A stretch of 64,000 nucleotides of DNA from Parvularcula sp. LCG005 (GTDB taxonomy: Bacteria; Pseudomonadota; Alphaproteobacteria; Caulobacterales; Parvularculaceae), in NCBI RefSeq assembly GCF_032930845.1, contig NZ_CP136758.1, positions 2,061,001 through 2,125,000 on the forward strand, written 5' to 3'. This document shows positions 26,488-34,904 of the stretch, piece by piece. How positions within the stretch are numbered: position 1 is the stretch's first letter; every line of letters begins with the position of its first letter. Position numbers and translations under genes: made by a program. The notes under the pieces are model-generated. The model searched no databases and was not told where the DNA came from. It saw only the letters and a list, made by a program, of their open reading frames with translations.

Positions 26488-27068
26488 TGTATACCTTCTG
26501 GTTTCCTCGTTTCTTGCTCGTATTTTTCCAAGAACGATCGCAAATCTATAGTGTAATAATAGCCGCCATCGTACCCATCGGGGCGAATTGTACTGTGCAC
26601 GAACGAATTTCTTATGTTCTCTGACTTCGTGATGTATGATACCGGCTGTGGGGACCAGTTTTCTATTTCACCGATCTTTGCCAGCGCGATATAGGACATC
26701 AGGTCCCTCTTCGAGAGATAGGAGGCGTATTCGATCCCGGCACTATGCCACATGTCCAGACAGTCACTTGGCGAACCGGGAAAATCTACACCCTCCAAGC
26801 AGTAGGTGTAGTGATCGAAATCCATCTCGTGCCAGCTATCATGCTCTGATAGTTGGAACACGAAAAGATTTGCAAATGGAGGGTGAACCGTGACCCTGTA
26901 GGTGTCATGGCCAAACGGGTCGATTTTAATTTGCGGCGCTTCTTTATAATCGCCAACATTGCCGGCGGTGACTCGCGCCAGCTTCACCCACTCAGCATGT
27001 GCAACAGCTCCTGAGCCCAACGTTGCGCAGCAGGCAAAGAGGCCAAGAGCGAGAACGTTATGCCTCAC
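26484..27068 (-). CDS. Unknown exported protein inserted between fadA and fadJ
   Basis: I do not recognise this 194-residue protein. It has a signal peptide (about 1-25, ending VAHA) and a body rich in Tyr, Asp, His and Ser with three cysteines (YCLEGVDFPGSPSDCLD and the one in the signal). Base composition is visibly lower in GC than its neighbours. It begins with GTG three bases after the fadA stop and ends in a 4-base overlap with the fadJ start, so it sits in the middle of a beta-oxidation operon and fadJ translation may depend on it. A periplasmic protein in such a spot is unexpected; a recent insertion that kept the reading linkage is one explanation. Confidence 0.75.
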   Translation of the reverse strand: MRHNVLALGLFACCATLGSGAVAHAEWVKLARVTAGNVGDYKEAPQIKIDPFGHDTYRVTVHPPFANLFVFQLSEHDSWHEMDFDHYTYCLEGVDFPGSPSDCLDMWHSAGIEYASYLSKRDLMSYIALAKIGEIENWSPQPVSYITKSENIRNSFVHSTIRPDGYDGGYYYTIDLRSFLEKYEQETRKPEGIQ

Positions 27069-27071
27069 AGC

Positions 27072-28283
27072 TTAAACCCGCTCAATGATCGTCGCCGTGC
27101 CCATGCCGCCGCCGATGCAGAGCGTCACCAGCGCGGTTTCCTTGCCGGTCCGTTCCAGTTCATCGAGCGCGGTGCCAAGGATCATGGCACCCGTCGCGCC
27201 CATGGGGTGACCCATGGCGATGGCGCCGCCATTGACGTTAATGTCGTCCGGCGTCAGATCCATCGCCTGCAGATAGCGCAGAACGACCGAGGCGAAGGCC
27301 TCGTTGAGCTCCCACACATCGATGTCGGATTTTGACATGCCCGCGCGGGCGAGAATTTTCTTGGTCACGAATTCGGGACCGGTCAGCATGATGGTCGGCT
27401 CTGACCCGACAGAGGCCATATGCTTGATCCGTGCACGGGGTTTGAGCCCCAGCTTCTCACCGATTTCTTTCGAACCGATCAACACGCCCGCGGCGCCGTC
27501 GACGATACCCGAGGAGTTGCCCGCCGTGTGGATATGGTTGACCTTCTCCAGCTCAGGATATTTCTGCAGCGCCACCTTGTCGAAGCCCGGCATCATTTCA
27601 CCAAGACCAAGGAAGGCCGGCGGCAGACCGCCAAGAGCCTGCATATCTGTCGTCGGACGGATGGTCTCGTCACGATCCAGAACGACCTCGCCAATCACAT
27701 CGCGAACGGGGATGACAGATTTCTTGAAGTCGCCCCGCTCCCACGATGCGGCAGCGCGCCTGTGCGACTCAACCGCCAACGCATCAACGTCGTCACGGGT
27801 GATGCCGTATTTCGTAGCGATGATGTCGGCCGAGATACCCTGGGGCACCACGTAGTTCTTGAAGGTAACGTCGGGGTCCGAGATGATGGCGCCGCCATCG
27901 GCACTCATCGGCACCCGGCTCATCGATTCGACGCCGCCGCCGATCGCCATGTCCGCCTCGCCTGAAATGACCTTCGCCGCGGCGAGGTTCACCGATTCAA
28001 GCGCCGACGCGCAGAAGCGGTTCACCTGCATTCCGGCGGTCGACTGAGCGTAGTCTGCCTGCAGTACACATGTCCGGGCAATATTGGCGCCCTGTTCGCC
28101 CACTGGCATGACGCAACCAAAAATCACATCATCCACATGAGACGTATCCAGATCATTCCGGTCACGCAGGGCCATCAGGACCTGAGCACCAAGCTGGACG
28201 GGCGTGATTTCGTGCAGGCTGCCATCCGGCTTGCCTTTCCCGCGCGGGGTTCGGACGGCATCGTAAATATAAGCTTCGGACAT
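27072..28283 (-). CDS. fadA: Acetyl-CoA C-acyltransferase (thiolase, FadA/FadI type)
   Basis: Last step of beta-oxidation, cleaving 3-ketoacyl-CoA with CoA. 403 residues from ATG 28283 ([18 protein letters not shown], the usual start; an upstream ATG at 28304 would add seven residues). Active-site cysteine in [14 protein letters not shown], His in [16 protein letters not shown], and second cysteine in [13 protein letters not shown]. Together with fadJ it forms the trifunctional activity. The order fadA, unknown gene, fadJ differs from the usual direct adjacency. The 188-bp region upstream holds a 23-nt AT-rich palindrome. Confidence 0.95.
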   Translation of the reverse strand: MSEAYIYDAVRTPRGKGKPDGSLHEITPVQLGAQVLMALRDRNDLDTSHVDDVIFGCVMPVGEQGANIARTCVLQADYAQSTAGMQVNRFCASALESVNLAAAKVISGEADMAIGGGVESMSRVPMSADGGAIISDPDVTFKNYVVPQGISADIIATKYGITRDDVDALAVESHRRAAASWERGDFKKSVIPVRDVIGEVVLDRDETIRPTTDMQALGGLPPAFLGLGEMMPGFDKVALQKYPELEKVNHIHTAGNSSGIVDGAAGVLIGSKEIGEKLGLKPRARIKHMASVGSEPTIMLTGPEFVTKKILARAGMSKSDIDVWELNEAFASVVLRYLQAMDLTPDDINVNGGAIAMGHPMGATGAMILGTALDELERTGKETALVTLCIGGGMGTATIIERV

Positions 28284-28412
28284 ATCTCTGGGGGTCCCTG
28301 TCATCGCGGCGACACCCGGCGGGCACCGCCATTTCTTATTGCTGATGACTTATAGTTTGTCATACCCGTCGGCAACGGGGGACGCCGTAATTTTCACACA
28401 AGAAATGCGGCC

Positions 28413-28435
28413 ATATATTTGCTTTTCAAATATAT
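28413..28435. promoter_or_regulatory. AT-rich palindrome upstream of fadA and tRNA
   Basis: ATATATTTG-CTTTT-CAAATATAT is a perfect 9-bp inverted repeat with a 5-nt spacer, 130 bp before the fadA start and 58 bp before the tRNA gene. In such GC-rich DNA this is striking. It could be an operator for a fatty-acid-responsive regulator, or a promoter-proximal AT element for the tRNA. No regulator gene is adjacent. Confidence 0.45.
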
Positions 28436-28493
28436 TCGACGATTGGTCTTTGCTTCCCTACCCGCACAAAAGATGCTATCGCGCCGCTTCAGC

Positions 28494-28569
28494 GGGCCTG
28501 TAGCTCAATGGTTAGAGCTGGCGGCTCATAACCGCTAGGTTGGGGGTTCGAGTCCCTCCGGGCCTACCA
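28494..28569 (+). tRNA. tRNA with CAT anticodon, probably Ile2 (lysidine type)
   Basis: Cloverleaf: acceptor GGGCCTG pairs with CGGGCCT (28559-28565, with G-T pairs at 1-72 and 6-67), discriminator A, encoded CCA. Anticodon loop CTCATAA, anticodon CAT at 28527-28529. A CAT tRNA can be elongator Met, initiator or Ile2. Initiator is excluded by a paired 1-72 end and lack of three G-C pairs in the anticodon stem. Acceptor pairs C4-G69 and C5-G68, the determinants read by TilS, and overall likeness to E. coli ileX favour Ile2, which reads AUA after lysidine modification; Met remains possible. Confidence 0.9.
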
Positions 28570-28658
28570 CCTCACCGCTATTCTCCCTCACGTCTGTCCC
28601 TTGCGGAACGCTTCAGATCGAAAGCCGTTGTGTTGTGGCAGCGGTAAGGACGACAGAT

Positions 28659-31256
28659 GTGGCAATAGATCCAAGATTGTTGACGAGCACGGAAGAGCGC
28701 AGCACGTTCCAGGCCCTCGTGCTGAAAGACCTCGCCAAGGTCGAAGATCAGTTGCGCGAGGGGCGCGGCGACCGCCAGAGCGGCGGCCTTGTCGGTATCG
28801 AACAGGAACTGCAGTTCGTCGACGCGGATATGCGTCCAGCCTGTATCGGCACGGATATCCGGGCATCGCTCAGCGATCCGACGTATCAGGAAGAATTTGC
28901 CCGCTTCAATTTTGAAGCGGCCTTGCCGCCCGAAAAATTCGAGGGCAATGTTCTCGGGCTACTGCACGACAATCTCGAGAACCGGCTCGATGCGATTGCT
29001 AGCGCGGCACAGCAATATGATGCCCGCCCCATCCTCTGCGGCATCCTCCCATCGCTGGATCTTGATGACATCCGACCCGAAACCCTGACGGGGAAAAGTC
29101 GCTACAAGGCCCTGTTTGAGACCCGGCATGCCGATGACGGTCTGCACCACCGCGAATACCGCATCAGGGCGATGGATGACCTTGTGCTGAGGGACAATGG
29201 GAGCGTGGTCGACGGCGTGCTGACCAGCCTGCAACTCCACTGGCAACTCGACTACCGGACCGCAGCGCACCACTACAATTGGAGCCAGCTCATCATGGCC
29301 CCGGTGCTGAGCGCGGCCGTCTGCTCGCCCCTCTTTCTGGGTCGCCGTCTCTGGCACGAGACACGCATCCCGCTCTTCGAGCAGGTCACCGATATTCCCG
29401 GACAGCAATTATCCGCCGTTCGCCGGCGACCCCGTCGGGCCCGGTTCGGGGAGAGCTGGGTCGATGATGTTGTCGATGTCTGGCACACCGATGTTGCTGA
29501 CTACGAACCCGTTCTTGGGTGCGGGGAAGACGAAGCGGCAGGATCGCCATTCTGTGCATTGCAGCTGTTCAATGGTTCCGTTTACCGCTGGAACCGCGTC
29601 TGCCTCGGGGTTGAGGACGATGGCGATGTCAGCCTGAGGGTCGAATCGCGCAGCTTGCCCTCCGGCCTGACATTGCGCGATGAAATGGCCAACGCGGCGC
29701 TCTGGTGGGGTCTCATGGCGTATGCGGATAATGTGTCCAAGCAGGATGTCTGCAAGCTGAATTTCGGTCGCGTGCGCGAAAACTTCCAGCGGTCCGCGCG
29801 CGAAGGGCTTGAATGCCAGCACTATTGGTTTGGCGACCGGGTGCGTCCCGTAGCAGATATTCTGGCCGAAGACCTTATCCCTTGGGCGGCAGCCGGACTG
29901 CAAAGCCGTGGCATTACCGATGCGGCCGAATGGTTGGCACCGGTCCGCGACCGGGTCGCCAATGGGCAGACCGGCAGCCGCTGGATGCTCGACAATATCG
30001 AAGCGCTGCGGTCCGATCGCACCGAGGCTGAAGCCGACAAATTTCTGACGGATGCCATGGTCGACTTCGGCCAAAGCGGCCTGCCTGTCGCGCGATGGCC
30101 CGCCATTCATCCCCGCACCCTGTCGGCCGCCCCAAAGCCCGCGCACGACGTCCCGCTCCGCGCAAACGACACGCTGGCTCTTGCCGCTGCCCGATTTGAC
30201 TGGGACGAGGTCGACACGCTGCCGATGCAGTCGATCGCCGGCCGGTCAGACCGCAGCGTTTCCCGTGCGCAGGTCAAGGACGGCATCGAAGCTGGTCTGA
30301 CAACGGTCGGGGAACTGACGCTGCCGCCATCAGATCAGCCAGCTGACAATACTGCAGACGGATCAATTGACGCCTTTGGTCGACAGGTCCCTCTTCAGCG
30401 ACAGTACAAAATCGTCGAAGGCCGCGGGGATGGTCCCCTTGTCGTTCTGCTCGCTGGCCTGCACGGTAATGAGAAAAACGGCGTCGCCGTACTGGCCGAC
30501 CTCTTCGACGACCTCGACGTGGAAGCCGGGGTGGTGGCTGGCGTCCTTGGTAATTTGCCCGCTCTCGCCGCACACACACGATTTGTCGACCGGGATATGA
30601 ACCGGTCATTTGATGCAACCCTGAAGGATCGCAGCGACTGTGAGGCCGGGGAAGCGCGGGCGCTCCTTGAGATGCTGGACCAGCTGACGACCGACTATCC
30701 CAATCGGGAGAAATGGCTGATCGACCTGCATGGTACGTCCGGCCATGCTCCGCCCTATCTGTCGATTTGCGAAACGGTAGACACGTTCCCGGTCGCCCCG
30801 AAGCTGCCCATCCCGAAAGTGCTGTTCACACCGGACCAGTTTCCCGGAACGCTGGTCGGCGAAATCGTCCCGAAGAACTGGCACACCGCGACATTTGAGA
30901 CAGGCTGCCTGTCGGCGCCAGTATCGGTCACCAACGGTGTCGCCGTCGTCCGGCTGATCCTGCATGAACTTGGCGTGGCAAGGCTCAGCGAAACCGTCAT
31001 CCACCGCTATCACGATGCTCTGCGGGCGCAATCCCCGACCCGCGCGCTGAGCCGCTTCACTCATCGGCATATTATCAGTGATGACGATCAGTTCCGCATG
31101 CTGCCCGGCTTTGTCAGTTTCCAGCGGATCGAGAAAGGCGAGCATCTCGCCGATGACCGCAACGGCGCCGTCCTTGCCCCCGCTGACGGCCGGATCGTCA
31201 TGCCGCTTTACCAGTCCAAGGGACAGACCGGCTTTTACGTCGCAGAGACCTTCTAA
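28659..31256 (+). CDS. Fusion of GCS2-type glutamate-cysteine ligase-like domain and AstE/aspartoacylase-like domain
   Basis: An 865-residue two-domain cytosolic protein. Residues about 40-500 resemble the GCS2/YbdK carboxylate-amine ligase family (glutamine synthetase-like fold): GGLVGIEQELQFVD near 42-55, QLHWQLDYRT, NGSVYRWNRVCLGV and LRVESRSLPSGLTLRDEMAN. A linker (about 500-575) leads to an AstE/AspA zinc hydrolase (about 580-865) with GLHGNEKNG (His602, Glu605), RDMNRSFDA and LIDLHGTSG (His691), plus a C-terminal beta domain. One half should form an amide or gamma-glutamyl bond using ATP, the other should cut an N-acyl amino-acid bond. GTG 28659 is chosen because TAAGGA lies 8 nt upstream; an earlier GTG is at 28635. 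An ABC-F gene follows after 41 nt. Confidence 0.82.
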   Translation: MAIDPRLLTSTEERSTFQALVLKDLAKVEDQLREGRGDRQSGGLVGIEQELQFVDADMRPACIGTDIRASLSDPTYQEEFARFNFEAALPPEKFEGNVLGLLHDNLENRLDAIASAAQQYDARPILCGILPSLDLDDIRPETLTGKSRYKALFETRHADDGLHHREYRIRAMDDLVLRDNGSVVDGVLTSLQLHWQLDYRTAAHHYNWSQLIMAPVLSAAVCSPLFLGRRLWHETRIPLFEQVTDIPGQQLSAVRRRPRRARFGESWVDDVVDVWHTDVADYEPVLGCGEDEAAGSPFCALQLFNGSVYRWNRVCLGVEDDGDVSLRVESRSLPSGLTLRDEMANAALWWGLMAYADNVSKQDVCKLNFGRVRENFQRSAREGLECQHYWFGDRVRPVADILAEDLIPWAAAGLQSRGITDAAEWLAPVRDRVANGQTGSRWMLDNIEALRSDRTEAEADKFLTDAMVDFGQSGLPVARWPAIHPRTLSAAPKPAHDVPLRANDTLALAAARFDWDEVDTLPMQSIAGRSDRSVSRAQVKDGIEAGLTTVGELTLPPSDQPADNTADGSIDAFGRQVPLQRQYKIVEGRGDGPLVVLLAGLHGNEKNGVAVLADLFDDLDVEAGVVAGVLGNLPALAAHTRFVDRDMNRSFDATLKDRSDCEAGEARALLEMLDQLTTDYPNREKWLIDLHGTSGHAPPYLSICETVDTFPVAPKLPIPKVLFTPDQFPGTLVGEIVPKNWHTATFETGCLSAPVSVTNGVAVVRLILHELGVARLSETVIHRYHDALRAQSPTRALSRFTHRHIISDDDQFRMLPGFVSFQRIEKGEHLADDRNGAVLAPADGRIVMPLYQSKGQTGFYVAETF

Positions 31257-31297
31257 ACGGTCATTCCATTGGGGTCGCGGTTTGGCTATGGGCAAGC

Positions 31298-33109
31298 ATG
31301 GCCTCACCTCTTATGACCCTCCTTGATATTCGCCTGACATTCGGCGGCCAGCCCCTGCTGGCTGGCGCCGACATGATGGTTCACGACAATGACCGAATTG
31401 CGCTGGTCGGGCGGAATGGTTCGGGCAAATCGACATTCCTGAAGATCGCCGCAGGGCTTGTTGAGCCGGACAGTGGCGACCGCACTGTCAGAGGGGGCGC
31501 AACGTCGCGCTATCTTGAGCAGGACCCGAATTTCAGCCATTTCGAGACGATTGAAGAGGCCGTACGGAGCGGGCTTGGTCCTGGGGACAGTGATCACCTG
31601 ATCCCGCAATTGCTGGCTGATCTTGGCATGGTGGGTGCGGACAGCCCCAAGAACCTGTCAGGCGGCGAGGCCCGCCGCGTGGCCCTTGCCTGCGCGCTCG
31701 CCCCTGAACCCGACGTCCTGTTGCTGGACGAGCCGACCAACCATTTGGACCTGCCCACCATCCATTGGCTTGAAGACTATCTGAAACGGTCCCGCAGTGC
31801 GGTCATCGTGATCAGCCACGACCGGCGTTTCCTTGAGACCCTCACCCGCAAGACCGTCTGGATTGATCGCGGTGAAACCCGTCAGCTGTCTGAGGGTTTT
31901 GCAAAGTTCGAGGCATGGCGCGACGAGGTCTATGCCGAGGAAGAGGTACAGGCGCACAAGCTGGAACGGCAGATCGTGCGTGAGGAACACTGGCTGCGCT
32001 ATGGCGTCACTGCGCGTCGCAAGCGGAACGTTCGGCGGCTCGGTGATCTGCACGCCTTGCGGCAGAAGCGTGCAACCCTGAACCGTCCCCAGGGCAGCGC
32101 ATCGATGGAAGCATCCGAAGCCAATGCCTCCGGCAAGAAGGTGATTGAGGCGAAAAATATCGGCTTCGCCTTCGGCGATCGGCCCATCGTTGATGATTTC
32201 ACCATCCGCATCAATCGCGGCGACCGCATCGGCGTTGCTGGTCCCAATGGTGCGGGGAAGACCACGCTGCTGCGGCTGTTGATGGGGACACTCGAACCGC
32301 AATCCGGCGAAATCGTACACGGAACGAAGCTAGAGCCCGTGACATTGGACCAGCAGCGCGCTGGCCTGAACGAAAGCACACGGCTCGTGGATGCCGTCAC
32401 CGGCGGCCGCGGTGATATGGTGTCCGTCGGTGGTGAGCCGCGCCACGCCATGAGCTATCTCAAGGACTTTCTGTTCAAACCAGAACAGGCCCGCCAGCCG
32501 ATCAGCGCGCTGTCGGGTGGTGAGCGGGGCCGCCTTGCCCTCGCGATTGCGCTGGCCCAGCCGTCCAACCTCCTCGTTCTCGACGAACCGACCAATGACC
32601 TTGATCTTGAAACGCTGGATGTTCTTGAAGAGGTGCTGAACGATTATCAGGGCACGGTCCTTCTGGTCAGTCACGACAGGGATTTCCTTGACCGCGTGGT
32701 CAGCAGCACCCTCGCCCCCGTCCCCGAGGAAGGCGCAGGCAAATGGCGTGAATTCCCCGGCGGCTATTCGGACATGATGGAACAGCGCCGGCTCGCCAAG
32801 GCCGCGGTGGTCGCAGAAAGCAAAGCCACGACAAAACCAGCCGATAGTGGGCGGTCGCCATCAAAGCCGACTGGCAAACTGTCCTATAAGGACAAATTCG
32901 CGCTGGAGAATTTGCCCAAGGAAATGGCCAAGATGGAGGCCGAGATTGCCCGTCTCCAGACTGTCCTTGCCGACCCCAAACTTTTCACGGCGGACCCGCC
33001 CAAATTCAAGGCGGCGAGCGAAGCCCTGACGAAAACTCAAGGGGCCCTGGAGGCCGCAGAAGAACAATGGCTTGAGCTGGAAATGCGTCGCGAAGAGCTG
33101 GAGGGATGA
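31298..33109 (+). CDS. uup: ABC-F family ATPase (Uup-like)
   Basis: A soluble ribosome-associated ATPase of 603 residues with two ABC domains and no membrane helices. Domain 1: Walker A VGRNGSGKST, signature NLSGGEARRVALA, Walker B VLLLDEPTNHLD; domain 2: AGPNGAGKTT, LSGGERGRLALA, LVLDEPTNDLD. The linker is charged (EEVQAHKLERQIVREEHW). A Lys-rich stretch (about 505-525) and a C-terminal coiled coil (about 530-603, ending MRREELEG) match Uup, which acts on branched DNA and stalled ribosomes. The N-acetyltransferase gene starts two bases after its stop, so coupling is likely. Confidence 0.9.
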   Translation: MASPLMTLLDIRLTFGGQPLLAGADMMVHDNDRIALVGRNGSGKSTFLKIAAGLVEPDSGDRTVRGGATSRYLEQDPNFSHFETIEEAVRSGLGPGDSDHLIPQLLADLGMVGADSPKNLSGGEARRVALACALAPEPDVLLLDEPTNHLDLPTIHWLEDYLKRSRSAVIVISHDRRFLETLTRKTVWIDRGETRQLSEGFAKFEAWRDEVYAEEEVQAHKLERQIVREEHWLRYGVTARRKRNVRRLGDLHALRQKRATLNRPQGSASMEASEANASGKKVIEAKNIGFAFGDRPIVDDFTIRINRGDRIGVAGPNGAGKTTLLRLLMGTLEPQSGEIVHGTKLEPVTLDQQRAGLNESTRLVDAVTGGRGDMVSVGGEPRHAMSYLKDFLFKPEQARQPISALSGGERGRLALAIALAQPSNLLVLDEPTNDLDLETLDVLEEVLNDYQGTVLLVSHDRDFLDRVVSSTLAPVPEEGAGKWREFPGGYSDMMEQRRLAKAAVVAESKATTKPADSGRSPSKPTGKLSYKDKFALENLPKEMAKMEAEIARLQTVLADPKLFTADPPKFKAASEALTKTQGALEAAEEQWLELEMRREELEG

Positions 33110-33111
33110 CA

Positions 33112-33909
33112 ATGGACGTGGATGCTTATCTGCAACGGATCGGGATCAGCACCCGCCCTGCGTCGACACTCGCGGGCCTGGCCGAGCTGCAGGGTGCGCA
33201 TATCCTGGCCGTGCCGTTTGAGAATCTCGATATTCCCTTGGGCTACGGCATCTCACTGGATCGCGCACATATCTTTGACAAGATCGTGAACCGCCGTCGG
33301 GGCGGCTATTGCTTCGAGCTGAATGGGCTGTTCGGCGATTTGCTGCGTGCGTTAGGGTTTGACGCGCGGCCCATCCTGGCTCGCGTTTGGTATCGCAATC
33401 CACCCCAGACGTCGCCCCTCACCCATACGCTCAATCTCGTGACCGTTGATGATCACCCCTATCTCGTCGATGTCGGTTTTGGCGGCACCACAGCCCGCTG
33501 TCCCATTCCGTTTCGCGCAGGGGCCGAAGTCACTGACGCTGATGGCGGTGTGCGACTTGAAGCAAATGATGAATTCGGCACGATGCTGTATCGTCAGACC
33601 AATGAAGGTTGGATGAAGCAGTTCAGTGTGACGGGCGCGCTCGCCTATCCCATGGATATGGAGATGGGCAATCATTTCACCTCCACCAGCCCCCTCACCC
33701 ATTTCACCAGTTCGATTGTCGCTGGACGCTTCACGCCGGTGGGTCGGCACGGCCTTGTGGGCCGGACACTGACCATCCGCGAAGGCTGGGGCAGCGTATC
33801 GCGTGAGGTGTCTGATGACGAATTTGAAGGCGTGCTCGCCTCATCGTTCGGCATTGATCTGGGAGCGGATGCCGATCGTCTGATCGCAAAATTGCCTCCT
33901 CTGACATAA
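33112..33909 (+). CDS. nhoA: Arylamine N-acetyltransferase
   Basis: Transfers acetyl from acetyl-CoA to arylamines, hydrazines or related amines in the cytoplasm. 265 residues. Catalytic triad: Cys in RRRGGYCFELNGLF, His in SPLTHTLNLVTV, Asp in YLVDVGFGGTTARCP, all in family context; HILAVPFENLDIPLG is the N-terminal signature. ATG 33112 has GGAGGG six bases upstream; ATG 33106 would touch that site. It is the last gene of a three-gene plus-strand run with the ligase-hydrolase fusion and the ABC-F ATPase, suggesting a shared xenobiotic or secondary-metabolite role. Confidence 0.93.
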   Translation: MDVDAYLQRIGISTRPASTLAGLAELQGAHILAVPFENLDIPLGYGISLDRAHIFDKIVNRRRGGYCFELNGLFGDLLRALGFDARPILARVWYRNPPQTSPLTHTLNLVTVDDHPYLVDVGFGGTTARCPIPFRAGAEVTDADGGVRLEANDEFGTMLYRQTNEGWMKQFSVTGALAYPMDMEMGNHFTSTSPLTHFTSSIVAGRFTPVGRHGLVGRTLTIREGWGSVSREVSDDEFEGVLASSFGIDLGADADRLIAKLPPLT

Positions 33910-33984
33910 GATCAGCGCTGGCCCGGATTTGCATCGATATCGTTCACGATATACGGTCCATCGAACCGTGAGGGAGCCCGCAGA

Positions 33985-34245
33985 ATGACAACCCGTGATG
34001 AGATGACCGCTGACCGGAAAACTGACGCGAAGCCGCTGACGGTTGTGCAGGTCGTGACCACAATCACACTCGTCCTGTTGGCCTTGAGCGGTATTGCTCT
34101 GGTCATGTCGGGCGTCGCTTTTAAACCTGCAAATGCGCTTCAACAGATCTATCAGCTCATCAGCATAGTCGGCGGCTTGATCATCTTCGCCTTGGCCGGA
34201 ATCTGGAAAGCGCTCACGCGACTGGACACGAAGACTCGCGGCTGA
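33985..34245 (+). CDS. Small two-helix membrane protein, unknown
   Basis: 86 residues: polar start (1-20), helix 1 VVTTITLVLLALSGIALVMSG (about 23-43) and helix 2 LISIVGGLIIFALAGIWKAL (about 58-77), ending LDTKTRG. GAGGGAGCC lies before the ATG. No known family recognised. It is 75 nt after the acetyltransferase gene; membership in that operon is uncertain. Confidence 0.65.
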   Translation: MTTRDEMTADRKTDAKPLTVVQVVTTITLVLLALSGIALVMSGVAFKPANALQQIYQLISIVGGLIIFALAGIWKALTRLDTKTRG

Positions 34246-34476
34246 CCCCTGACCTTCGCACCATTTAGGCCATCTGGCATCGTTCATCGGCGTGCTAATA
34301 GTTAACGGGCACGAGCCCCGAATAGCGCGCGAAATGGCGGCCGGTGCAGTATCGACCAATCGTCAACGCGCACCTGTTATCGCCGTTTTATATCCGTACA
34401 CGCTCAGGTTAAGCCCGCTTGTCAGGATCTTTTCTGTCCGCATACCATGATCCTTCCGCTGCCAAAGGATATCGCC

Positions 34477-34704
34477 ATGGTCCCCCCTACTGCGCCCCTC
34501 GCCCAGATCCTCAAGCTGCCAACGCCCGTTGGTGAGGTTTCCGTCAACGTCGCGCACATCGTTCGCTATCAGGCAAACCACAATGAAGGGATGACGGATG
34601 TGTATCTGTCGAACGCCATTGACGCCATGCATGTCAACGTGGGTATGCCGCAGTTCGAAAAAGCCTTACGCGACGTTCTGAATGTGCCGATCGAACAGGT
34701 GTGA
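34477..34704 (+). CDS. Small protein of unknown function
   Basis: 75 residues from ATG 34477, which has AAGGA seven bases upstream; a longer frame begins at ATG 34447 without a good site. The pattern LKLPTPVGEVSVNVAHIVRY...DVYLSN...MPQFEKALRDVLN suggests a small beta barrel followed by a helix, loosely like FlbD or LytTR-type short proteins. That likeness is weak and no function is claimed. Flanked by a 231-bp gap upstream with no recognisable gene and tRNA-Glu downstream. Confidence 0.6.
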   Translation: MVPPTAPLAQILKLPTPVGEVSVNVAHIVRYQANHNEGMTDVYLSNAIDAMHVNVGMPQFEKALRDVLNVPIEQV

Positions 34705-34748
34705 GGGGGCCGGAAAACGGCTTTATTTTTCAATCGTGAGAGATAGTG

Positions 34749-34823
34749 TGGCAGTCCCTAGGGGAGTCGAACCCCTCTTTTCAGGTTGAAAACCTGACGT
34801 CCTAACCGATAGACGAAGGGACC
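34749..34823 (-). tRNA. tRNA-Glu (TTC)
   Basis: On the minus strand the acceptor GGTCCCT (34823-34817) pairs with AGGGACT, discriminator G, encoded CCA at 34751-34749. D arm region TTCGTCTA...GGTTAGGA is the classic Glu form, anticodon loop TTTTCAA with TTC at 34790-34788, and T arm GAGGGGTTCGACTCCCC. Transcribed away from recJ, which ends 82 bp upstream on the same strand. Confidence 0.95.
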
Positions 34824-34904
34824 GCGCTGGCCGACCCTTGGGCCGGAGACAGCGCGTATAACGAACGGCAAAATGGCTTGCAAGTGCTTTCGCCGATTTT
34901 TTGA

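Noticed and set aside
24847-26556. Long plus-strand open frame (569 codons) opposite fadJ
   Set aside because: It lies antisense to a clear FadJ gene and reads as a shadow: composition is His/Arg/Gly-rich and no domain is recognisable. Long antisense frames are common in high-GC genes.
24295-28283. A CRISPR array, phage block or insertion sequence explaining the inserted gene
   Set aside because: No direct repeats, transposase frame, integrase or terminal inverted repeats are visible around the gene or elsewhere in the window.
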